Below are positions 57,729-64,000 of a stretch of DNA of 64,000 nucleotides, piece after piece. The notes beneath the pieces are model-generated. The model made no database searches. It had not been told where the DNA came from and saw only the letters and a list, made by a program, of their open reading frames with translations. The stretch is from the NCBI GenBank assembly GCA_021801025.1, contig JAJYYK010000008.1, positions 60,954 to 124,953 of the forward strand, given 5' to 3'. This stretch comes from Pseudomonadota bacterium. Lineage in GTDB: Bacteria; Pseudomonadota; Gammaproteobacteria; Burkholderiales; Sulfuriferulaceae. The translations under genes and the position numbers were made by a program. Each line of letters begins with the position of its first letter. Position 1 is the first letter of the stretch.

Positions 57729-58532
57729 ATGAATGACCTGATTAGTTTGCAACAATGTGCCCGAAACGGCGAAAAACTCGCTATGCTGACCTGCTACGAT
57801 GCCAGCTTTGCTGCACGCATGGAAGCGGCTGGTATTGATGCCATTCTGGTGGGAGACACGCTGGGTATGGTGGTGCAAGGTCAAACTTCCACCCTGCCGG
57901 TTAGTTTGGACGAAATGGCTTACCATACCTCCGCTGTTGCACGTGGCGCACGTCATACTTTTTTGATCGCGGATTTGCCCTTTGGCAGCTATCAGGGGAG
58001 TCCGGCGCAAGCGCTGCAATCGGCCGCACGTTTACTGGCCGCTGGCGCACATTGCGTCAAGCTGGAAGGCGGTGCCGTCATGGCAGAAACTGTGGCATTT
58101 CTGGTTGCGCGCGGTATTCCGGTCTGTGGACACCTGGGTTTGCTGCCGCAATCCGTTCATGCACTGGGGGGTTATAAAGTCCAGGCTAAAAATCAGGATG
58201 CAGCCCAGCAATTACATGAAGATGCCCAATTGCTCACACAATGCGGTGCCGGAATGTTGGTACTGGAAGCGATTCCTGCGCCGCTAGCGAAAGAAGTGAC
58301 TGAGCACTTGCCCATTCCCACGATAGGCATTGGTGCGGGGGCGGGTTGTTCCGGACAAGTGTTGGTGTTGTATGACATGCTTGGGATCACCTTGGGGAAA
58401 GTTCCTCGTTTTGCGCACAATTTTCTGCGGGAATCAGCCGATATTGAACATGCACTGGGCGCGTATATACAGGCCGTCAAACAGGGACATTTTCCCACTG
58501 AGGCACACAGTTTCATGTCCGCCGGAATTTAA
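57729..58532 (+). CDS. panB: Ketopantoate hydroxymethyltransferase
   Basis: This 267-residue enzyme makes ketopantoate from ketoisovalerate. It has MLTCYDASFAARM, VGDTLGMVVQG, and GIPVCGHLGLLPQSVHALGG near residue 135, and the late IGIGAGAGCSGQVLVLYDML. It is followed after 4 bp by panC in the pantothenate pathway. No panD is in the window. Confidence 0.96.
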   Translation: MNDLISLQQCARNGEKLAMLTCYDASFAARMEAAGIDAILVGDTLGMVVQGQTSTLPVSLDEMAYHTSAVARGARHTFLIADLPFGSYQGSPAQALQSAARLLAAGAHCVKLEGGAVMAETVAFLVARGIPVCGHLGLLPQSVHALGGYKVQAKNQDAAQQLHEDAQLLTQCGAGMLVLEAIPAPLAKEVTEHLPIPTIGIGAGAGCSGQVLVLYDMLGITLGKVPRFAHNFLRESADIEHALGAYIQAVKQGHFPTEAHSFMSAGI

Positions 58533-58536
58533 CCCC

Positions 58537-59361
58537 ATGTTGCAATTTAACGATGTGGACAGTCTTCGCGCCTGGCGAGCCACTCACCCTCAAGTGGCTT
58601 TCGTGCCTACAATGGGCAATTTGCATGCAGGGCATTTGTCTCTGGTTGCCTTGGCGCAGGCTCACGCACCACAGGTATTGGTCAGCTTGTTCGTGAACCC
58701 CTTGCAGTTTGGGCCGAATGAAGACTTTGCGCGCTACCCGCGCACTTTGGACGCCGATTTGGCCTTATTGCACACCGCTGGTGTCAGTGCCGTGTTTATC
58801 CCTGAAGTGACTGCACTTTATCCCACCGAACCAACATGTTTTATCGAGCCCTCTTTTTTGGCCGATGAACTGTGCGGGCAACATCGCCCCGGACACTTTC
58901 GGGGCGTATGCACGGTAGTGATGAAACTCTTTCATCTTGCCCAACCCACAGTCGCCTGTTTCGGTAAAAAAGACTACCAGCAGCTCACGCTGATCCGCCG
59001 CATGAGTGAAGAATTTCTTATGCCTATCCAGATTTTAGGTGGTGAAACAGAACGTGCCGCCGATGGCTTGGCACTCTCCTCCCGTAATCAGTATTTAAGC
59101 CTCACCGAGCGGGGTATTGCACCGCAGCTTTACGCCAACTTGCAAACAATCGCCCGTCATCTTAATCATGGACATCGTGACTATATTGAATTGGAAACGG
59201 CAGCAAGTAAAGCCTTAAACCATGCCGGTTGGCAAGTCGATTACGTCAGCATCCGCGAACGTGATTTGCGTTTGCCTGCGCAGACTAGCCAGCAGTTTGT
59301 GGTACTGGCTGCAGCAAAACTTGGCAATACGCGTTTGATTGATAATGTAGAGGCGGGTTGA
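58537..59361 (+). CDS. panC: Pantothenate synthetase
   Basis: This 274-residue ligase joins pantoate and beta-alanine. It has VPTMGNLHAGHLSLV near residue 20 with the HIGH-like motif, SLFVNPLQFGPNEDF near 52, and the KDYQQL stretch near 146. ATG 58537 follows the panB stop; the frame is open for 69 codons upstream inside panB, but that part is not family sequence. Confidence 0.96.
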   Translation: MLQFNDVDSLRAWRATHPQVAFVPTMGNLHAGHLSLVALAQAHAPQVLVSLFVNPLQFGPNEDFARYPRTLDADLALLHTAGVSAVFIPEVTALYPTEPTCFIEPSFLADELCGQHRPGHFRGVCTVVMKLFHLAQPTVACFGKKDYQQLTLIRRMSEEFLMPIQILGGETERAADGLALSSRNQYLSLTERGIAPQLYANLQTIARHLNHGHRDYIELETAASKALNHAGWQVDYVSIRERDLRLPAQTSQQFVVLAAAKLGNTRLIDNVEAG

Positions 59362-59744
59362 TTATCCATGTAATCCATTAAGCGGTTCTTTGGACTTATG
59401 CGGATGCTGAGTGGCAATTTACGGTCATTTTCTGGACTATTCGGCGCCCATCATTCACTGTGGGCTTCTCCCAGTCAAGAACTGTTTCACAAGTTATCTC
59501 ATCATCTTGCGTCTTAATGGATTGTTTTTATGTTACTGATTCAAGTTTTGTTTTTTTGACGTTAGTCGGTTAAATATTATTGATTTTAAATTGAAACATT
59601 TATTTCTTGATAAGTGTGAGCGACAAAAAATTAACCCTCTTCACTGAAACTGTGCTCAGTTGACATGGGTTGTATCATCCCGCGCTGTTTTTCGATGAGG
59701 AATCTGACCAATATGATTTATTTGCCTTGTAGAGCGCCTTTATT
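59362..59744. other. Intergenic stretch between panC and aroE
   Basis: The 383 bases are AT-rich, with no convincing gene. A TTGACA near 59660 has no matching -10 at normal spacing. No hairpin terminator or RNA is recognised. The aroE promoter must lie here if aroE is not cotranscribed with panC. Confidence 0.5.
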
Positions 59745-60572
59745 GTGACCGATCATTATGCCGTGATCGGCAATCCGATTGCCCATTCCAGATCGCCTGT
59801 GATCCATGCTGCATTTGCTGCCCAGACTGGGCAGGATATGTCATATACCCGATTGCTTGCGCCATTGGACGGTTTTGAAACTGTGCTCAATCAATTTCGT
59901 GCTGAAGGCGGACGTGGCGTCAATGTCACGGTGCCGTTTAAAGAGATCGCATGGCAGTTGGCCGACCACCTCAGTCCGCGCGCATGGCAGGCGCAGGCCG
60001 TTAATACGCTGAGTTTCACTGAGCGGGGTATCGAAGCCGATAATACGGATGGTGCCGGATTGGTGAATGATCTGCGAGGCAACTTGGGGTTTTCTTTGGT
60101 CGGAAAGCGTATTTTGCTGATGGGTGCGGGTGGTGCTGCCCGAGGTGTGGCGGCAGCTTTGTTAGCGGAATCTCCCTTGCAATTGGTGATTGCCAACCGG
60201 ACGGTGGCGCGTGCGGAGTTGCTGGTACAACAATTTTCCGCCTTGGGCCAAGTCAGTGCCTGTGACTATGCTGCGCTAAGCGGGCAGTCATTTGATTGCG
60301 TGATCAACGCGACTTCGGCCAGTCTTCATCATGACACGATTGAGTTGCCGCAGACTTTATTTTCTGCAAATAGCTTGGCCTACGACATGATGTATGCATC
60401 AAAACCGAGCGCATTTATGACGTTTGCTGCACAATATGGTGCGACCCGCTGTGTCGATGGCTTGGGGATGCTGGTGGAGCAGGCCGCAGTTGCTTTTTCG
60501 ATTTGGCGTGGGATCACGCCGGAGACGAAGCCAGTTCTTCAAATGTTGCGCACTCAATTGCAAGCAGCATGA
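59745..60572 (+). CDS. aroE: Shikimate dehydrogenase
   Basis: This 275-residue NADP enzyme of aromatic amino acid synthesis starts at GTG 59745. It has VIGNPIAHSRSPVIH at the N terminus, GVNVTVPFKE near residue 58, and the cofactor loop LMGAGGAARGVAAALL near 125. It overlaps mtgA by 4 bp, a frequent pair in Betaproteobacteria. Confidence 0.95.
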   Translation: MTDHYAVIGNPIAHSRSPVIHAAFAAQTGQDMSYTRLLAPLDGFETVLNQFRAEGGRGVNVTVPFKEIAWQLADHLSPRAWQAQAVNTLSFTERGIEADNTDGAGLVNDLRGNLGFSLVGKRILLMGAGGAARGVAAALLAESPLQLVIANRTVARAELLVQQFSALGQVSACDYAALSGQSFDCVINATSASLHHDTIELPQTLFSANSLAYDMMYASKPSAFMTFAAQYGATRCVDGLGMLVEQAAVAFSIWRGITPETKPVLQMLRTQLQAA

Positions 60573-61258
60573 AGCGCATCGTTTTACGGGGCTTGTTCAT
60601 TGGCTTAAGTGTGGTATTGACTTATCAGCTCTGGTTATTTGGACACGTTTGGTGGTGGGTGAATCACAACCCCACTTCCAGCGCCATGATGAACGAGCGC
60701 TTGAATCAAATGCGCGCGACCCAGGCCAATGCGCAACTCCAATACCAATGGGTGCCTTACAATCGTATCTCCGATAAATTGAAACGGGCAGTTATTTCTT
60801 CTGAAGATGCGAATTTTTTATCTCATCATGGCTTTGATTGGGAAGGTATACAAACCGCAGCGGAAAAAGACCTCAAGCATGGAAAAATTGTGGCGGGCGG
60901 CTCTACGATTAGCCAGCAATTGGCAAAAAACCTTCTGCTGTCAGATCATCGGACCCCGTGGCGCAAGCTTGAAGAGGTGGCTATTACAATGATGCTGGAA
61001 AAAACGATGAGCAAACACCGTATTCTGGAGTTGTATCTGAATGTGATCGAATGGGGCAATGGTGTGTTTGGCGCGCAGGCTGCAGCAAATCATTATTTCC
61101 ACGTCAGTGCCAATCACCTTAGCGACAGACAGGCCGCACAACTCGCCGTCATGGTGCCCAATCCACGTTACTACGACGACCACCGCGGCAGCCGTGAATT
61201 ACAACGCCGCACTTATACCATTATGGCGCGGATGAATCAGGTGAGTGCGCCCCGATAA
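60569..61258 (+). CDS. mtgA: Monofunctional peptidoglycan glycosyltransferase MtgA
   Basis: This 229-residue protein has one N-terminal membrane helix (IVLRGLFIGLSVVLTYQLWL) and a GT51 transglycosylase domain with the catalytic Glu in ISSEDANFLSHHGFDW near residue 73 and GGSTISQQLAKNLLL near 110. It polymerises glycan strands. ATG 60569 is chosen for the membrane helix and the ATGA coupling to aroE. Confidence 0.94.
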   Translation: MKRIVLRGLFIGLSVVLTYQLWLFGHVWWWVNHNPTSSAMMNERLNQMRATQANAQLQYQWVPYNRISDKLKRAVISSEDANFLSHHGFDWEGIQTAAEKDLKHGKIVAGGSTISQQLAKNLLLSDHRTPWRKLEEVAITMMLEKTMSKHRILELYLNVIEWGNGVFGAQAAANHYFHVSANHLSDRQAAQLAVMVPNPRYYDDHRGSRELQRRTYTIMARMNQVSAPR

Positions 61259-61448
61259 ATGGAGGCATTGCTTGTTAGACTGTCTGAGTTGATCGAGATT
61301 GCTGGGTTGGTATGTGAACAGAGGAGCGCGGCAAGGTATTGCGGGCCGAATTGATAAGGTGCATGGTGGCGACGCTTCGCATCATGAGAGAGCGTGCATT
61401 TCATTACGCCCGACTGCCGTTTTCCGAATATCCGTCATCGTAAAAGAT

Positions 61449-63110
61449 TTATCTTGGCAATTTGCGAGCGGTCTTTTTGTAAGTGATGCGCCGGTAGAGG
61501 GCGTAGTGTTCCACATGATTGCCTTCGCGCTTGCCTTGCCAGGTCAGGTGCCAACCCGGCAAAACTGGTGTGATGACATCTTCCGGATATTCGACCAGCA
61601 TGGCTGGGCAGGTGAATTGATTGGGGCGCGATTCGCGCAGGGTTTGTACGTCAAGGTAATAATCCAGCATCGCACGTGCACTGGCATTGATGTTTAAACT
61701 TGAGATGCAATCATTCCCGGGCAAATGTGGCGCCAGGGACTGTGTCATGTCAAAATAGCTGAGTCGTTGATCAATGGGGTAGACAAACAGAAAGGCGACC
61801 AGACCCCAGGACAAAGTCATGCCTGCAGCCCAGGCAAGTAAAGGGCGATGAGCGGAACGCCTTAATCGTGATAGCAGCGCCAGCCATGATACGCTGTACA
61901 ACAAGGCCATCACAACGAGCCAGGGGCGAAATTGGCCTTGATAGCGTGGTTGCAAGGCATGCAAGTGGTGCGCCAGTTGCGAAGGATAACCCAAATCCAG
62001 TGCGCTCCAATAAAGCCATACCGCAGCGCCCAATACGCCAAAGGTCATGATGGCAAACCAGTACAGTGCGTTGGCTGCACCACGACGCAGTGTGGTGCTG
62101 TCTCCTGCGGCTAGCCAGGCTAACGGCAATAGTAAAGGTAAGCCGAGGTCTGCCCTGGGTTGGGTGGCGAAGCTCAGGACCAGCGTATTACATACCCACA
62201 GGACCAAAGGTAAAGCGATACCCGCGCTGTGCATCTGTTTGCGGCGAAGTCCTTGTGATAGCGTCCAAAGCGCCAGAGGCCATGCGGGCCAGGCAAACCA
62301 GGGTAAGAAATTGATATAGTACCAGGTGGGATGAGCGGATAAAGGTGACCAGAAAACAAATTGTTGCCATTGGGCGTGTAACCACAGTACAAACCAGTCC
62401 GGTGCAGCGTGCATGGCCTGCCATGGCCAAAGTACGAGCCAGGGCGTGGCAGCAATGATGGTGGTGAATGCCGACTGGAGTGTGGTGATGTGTCGCCAGA
62501 CACGGCTAAACAATGGTAGTGTCAACAATGTGGCAATTAAAGCAATGGTCTCTACCAGTCCGCTGCTCATAAAGGTAATGCCTAAACCAGTGCCTGCTAT
62601 TGCGCCGCCGAGATAAGCTCGCCGCGTGGAGGTGGCTACACCGTAACCAAACATGGATACACCGCAGAGCATTGCGGATTGAGGAATGGATTCGTGAGCA
62701 CTTAACCATAGGCCGATGCTGCCAACCAGGGTAAGCACCACCAATCGGCCATGCTTGCGGCCGTACAATTCACGTCCGGTCAGTGAAGCAAATACCAATG
62801 CGAGCAAAATGAAAGTGCCACCAGCCAGTCGGGCACCATCATGCGCTGGGAATAGAGGTGATAACCATTGTGCAAACAGCGCGGCAACAATTGGGTATAA
62901 AGGTGGGGTAGCAGAGGCACTGGCTTGTCCGGCTAATGTGGGTAGCCACGCTGGCGCACCTGACAGAATACTGTGTACCAAACCCATGGTTTCGGCTTCG
63001 TCGCCTTTCCATGGGTCATGTCCGACCAAGCCAGGCGCAAGCCATGCCAGACACAAAATAAGTGTTAGCAGGAAGGGAGCAAACTGTGATTCGCGTAACG
63101 GTTCGGACAC
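61449..63110 (-). CDS. GT39/GT83-like membrane glycosyltransferase
   Basis: This 553-residue protein has about twelve membrane helices. The first loop has an acidic motif HDPWKGDEAETMGL near residue 31-44, as in ArnT/PMT enzymes that use lipid-linked sugars. A soluble C-terminal part follows. It may modify lipid A or another envelope glycan; the donor sugar is unknown and no arn genes are nearby. It is a lone leftward gene, convergent with mtgA. Confidence 0.8.
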   Translation of the reverse strand: MSEPLRESQFAPFLLTLILCLAWLAPGLVGHDPWKGDEAETMGLVHSILSGAPAWLPTLAGQASASATPPLYPIVAALFAQWLSPLFPAHDGARLAGGTFILLALVFASLTGRELYGRKHGRLVVLTLVGSIGLWLSAHESIPQSAMLCGVSMFGYGVATSTRRAYLGGAIAGTGLGITFMSSGLVETIALIATLLTLPLFSRVWRHITTLQSAFTTIIAATPWLVLWPWQAMHAAPDWFVLWLHAQWQQFVFWSPLSAHPTWYYINFLPWFAWPAWPLALWTLSQGLRRKQMHSAGIALPLVLWVCNTLVLSFATQPRADLGLPLLLPLAWLAAGDSTTLRRGAANALYWFAIMTFGVLGAAVWLYWSALDLGYPSQLAHHLHALQPRYQGQFRPWLVVMALLYSVSWLALLSRLRRSAHRPLLAWAAGMTLSWGLVAFLFVYPIDQRLSYFDMTQSLAPHLPGNDCISSLNINASARAMLDYYLDVQTLRESRPNQFTCPAMLVEYPEDVITPVLPGWHLTWQGKREGNHVEHYALYRRITYKKTARKLPR

Positions 63111-63160
63111 GATAAGGACGGATCGATCAGGTTAAAGACTGGATTCTACCGCAAAAAAGA

Positions 63161-63185
63161 AAACAGGCGGCATGGCCGCCTGTTT
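63161..63185 (-). terminator. Intrinsic terminator of rpmE
   Basis: AAACAGGCGGC-ATG-GCCGCCTGTTT has an exact 11-bp stem. On the minus strand it is followed by TCTTTTTTG. It lies 32 bp after the rpmE stop and before the glycosyltransferase gene on the same strand, so it separates the two. Confidence 0.9.
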
Positions 63186-63216
63186 TGGAATGTAATTTTA
63201 AGAGGCTGTTCGAAAA

Positions 63217-63420
63217 TTATTTGATGCCGTATTTTTGGCGGAATTTCTCAACACGGCCAGCTGTGTCGACAATTTTCTGTTTGCCAGTGTAAAACGGATG
63301 GCATTCTGAGCAGACTTCAACATGTAAAGGCTTAATCATTGTGGATTGAGTCACAAATTGATTGCCACAGCTGCAGGTAACTTTAATTTCATCGTATTTT
63401 GGGTGAATGTTTGCTTTCAT
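63217..63420 (-). CDS. rpmE: Ribosomal protein L31, zinc-binding form
   Basis: This 67-residue ribosomal protein begins [19 protein letters not shown]. Four Cys in CSCGN, CSECHP and the preceding TCSC stretch mark the zinc-containing (C+) form. The C terminus [12 protein letters not shown] is typical. The start at 63420 is preferred over an upstream in-frame ATG at 63459. Confidence 0.95.
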   Translation of the reverse strand: MKANIHPKYDEIKVTCSCGNQFVTQSTMIKPLHVEVCSECHPFYTGKQKIVDTAGRVEKFRQKYGIK

Positions 63421-63697
63421 GATGCATATGTCCTGTAATGACTTGCGGCGAGTACGCAAAAGATTGTCAATTATGAGGCAGATATGTCGTTAATGCAAGT
63501 GGGGTATGTAATTTTGTGTCAGGAAATGTCCTTTGAGAACGTCGCGCGAAGTAGTAAGCGCAGCTCAGATGAGGTGTAAAATGGCAAAAATGTAGTGTTC
63601 GATGCGGCCCGGCCTGCATCAGCATGTTTCAATGCGAAGCGCGATCAGAATTGGAAGCCGGAAAATGCATAAGTGATTTAAGGTGTTTTTTAATGAA
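63421..63697. other. Intergenic stretch upstream of rpmE
   Basis: It holds the rpmE promoter region on the minus strand (not resolved) and no gene. A short 7-bp imperfect hairpin GATGCGG...CTGCATC lies near 63601-63620. Confidence 0.45.
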
Positions 63698-63758
63698 ATT
63701 TATTCTTTATTCCTTGCTGGGTTAAAACCCCGGACTGAAGGCCGGTGACCTCATTGCT
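63698..63758. repeat. Dispersed repeat, shortened copy
   Basis: This matches the flanks of the repeat at 51721-51811 but lacks about 30 nt including the left inverted arm. The break falls at a CCCCG that occurs twice in the full copy, as expected from slippage or recombination between short direct repeats. It lies about 100 bp before an rRNA promoter. Confidence 0.7.
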
Positions 63759-63855
63759 TTAAAATATAAAATAACTGTTTGGAAAATAAATGCGATGTGA
63801 AAGCTTCGCATAAGCTGGTATAAGGTCCGGCGTTACAGGCTGGTTTTAAAAATGC

Positions 63856-63883
63856 TTGACACGCATGAGGCCGTCTGTATAAT
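63856..63883 (+). promoter_or_regulatory. Ribosomal RNA operon promoter (P1-like)
   Basis: TTGACA (63856-63861) and TATAAT (63878-63883) are both perfect, with a 16-bp spacer. A GC-rich discriminator GCGGACC follows, typical of stringently controlled stable-RNA promoters. AT-rich UP-like DNA lies just upstream (63759-63790 and 63843-63852). Confidence 0.9.
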
Positions 63884-64000
63884 GCGGACCTCTCCACCAG
63901 CACCAGTGAAGAGCAAGCGAAAGCGGGCGAAGCGCGATGTGAAGGTGGAAGAAGGCAGATCTTTAAAAATTCGACGACTGATAAGAGTGGGTATTTGCTA
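63884..64000 (+). ncRNA. Leader of the 16S rRNA operon, cut by the window edge
   Basis: The leader includes a boxA-like GATCTTTAAAAA at 63958-63969, then ACTGATAAGAGTGGGTATTTG, which is typical of the pre-16S leader of Betaproteobacteria. The mature 16S gene should start shortly after the window end. Confidence 0.8.

Noticed and set aside
57600..57760. Riboswitch or structured leader before the pantothenate genes
   Set aside because: panB starts 13 bp after the upstream stop, leaving no room, and no known riboswitch pattern was seen elsewhere in the window.

Overview
The window reads as chromosome of an autotrophic or facultatively autotrophic betaproteobacterium; the order Nitrosomonadales is an inference from gene content. 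Supporting signs are moderate GC, a tkt-gap-pgk-pyk-fba sugar-phosphate operon of the type seen in Calvin-cycle Betaproteobacteria, a membrane-linked [NiFe] hydrogenase of the Isp type, an extra N-type ATPase operon, and the neighbourhoods ntrC-ntrB-(DUF4124)-glnA and pgeF-rluD/bamD. No phage, plasmid backbone, intact insertion sequence or CRISPR array is visible.

Layout. 1-6.1 kb: end of a hydrogenase operon (Isp1 tail, Isp2, HynL), a nickel permease and an OprB-like porin. 6.4-13.0 kb: a complete nine-gene N-ATPase operon, atpDCQRBEFAG. 13.1-15.0 kb: umuDC, with an N-terminally extended UmuD and a perfect palindrome just before its start codon. 15.0-16.8 kb: a small cassette behind a perfect FNR box, made of a four-helix heme-type membrane protein, an orphan GcvH-like lipoyl protein, and a thioredoxin domain fused to a second copy of the membrane module. 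17.0-23.7 kb: a membrane diguanylate cyclase and an 1808-residue GAF/PAS/GGDEF/globin/EAL sensor. 23.8-28.9 kb: nudB, sixA, glnS, a lone TRAP binding protein, a short malic enzyme and tRNA-Met. 29.2-36.2 kb: the tkt-gap-pgk-pyk-fba operon with hairpins between its genes. 36.3-43.2 kb: corC-ybeY-phoH-miaB, yggX, purM, purC and a SYLF-domain protein. 43.2-50.1 kb: nitrogen control (ntrC, ntrB, glnA with sigma-54 and NtrC sites) and a short MutS2-like protein. 50.2-63.4 kb: housekeeping genes (rimO, pgeF, rluD, bamD, pcnB, folK, panB, panC, aroE, mtgA, a membrane glycosyltransferase, rpmE). 63.7-64.0 kb: a degenerate repeat, then a strong promoter and leader of a ribosomal RNA operon whose 16S gene begins just past the edge.

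How the parts fit. Hydrogenase with nickel uptake supplies electrons from H2, the sugar-phosphate operon handles carbon, and the N-ATPase is an accessory ion-pumping ATPase. The best candidate for something undescribed is the FNR-box cassette at 15.0-16.8 kb. It places a lipoyl carrier with a C-terminal CxxC, a thioredoxin CxxC and two paralogous His-bearing membrane modules under apparent anaerobic control, which suggests (inference only) a thiol/lipoate-to-membrane redox device. Next in interest are the probably self-regulating UmuD and the sensor with a globin placed between GGDEF and EAL.
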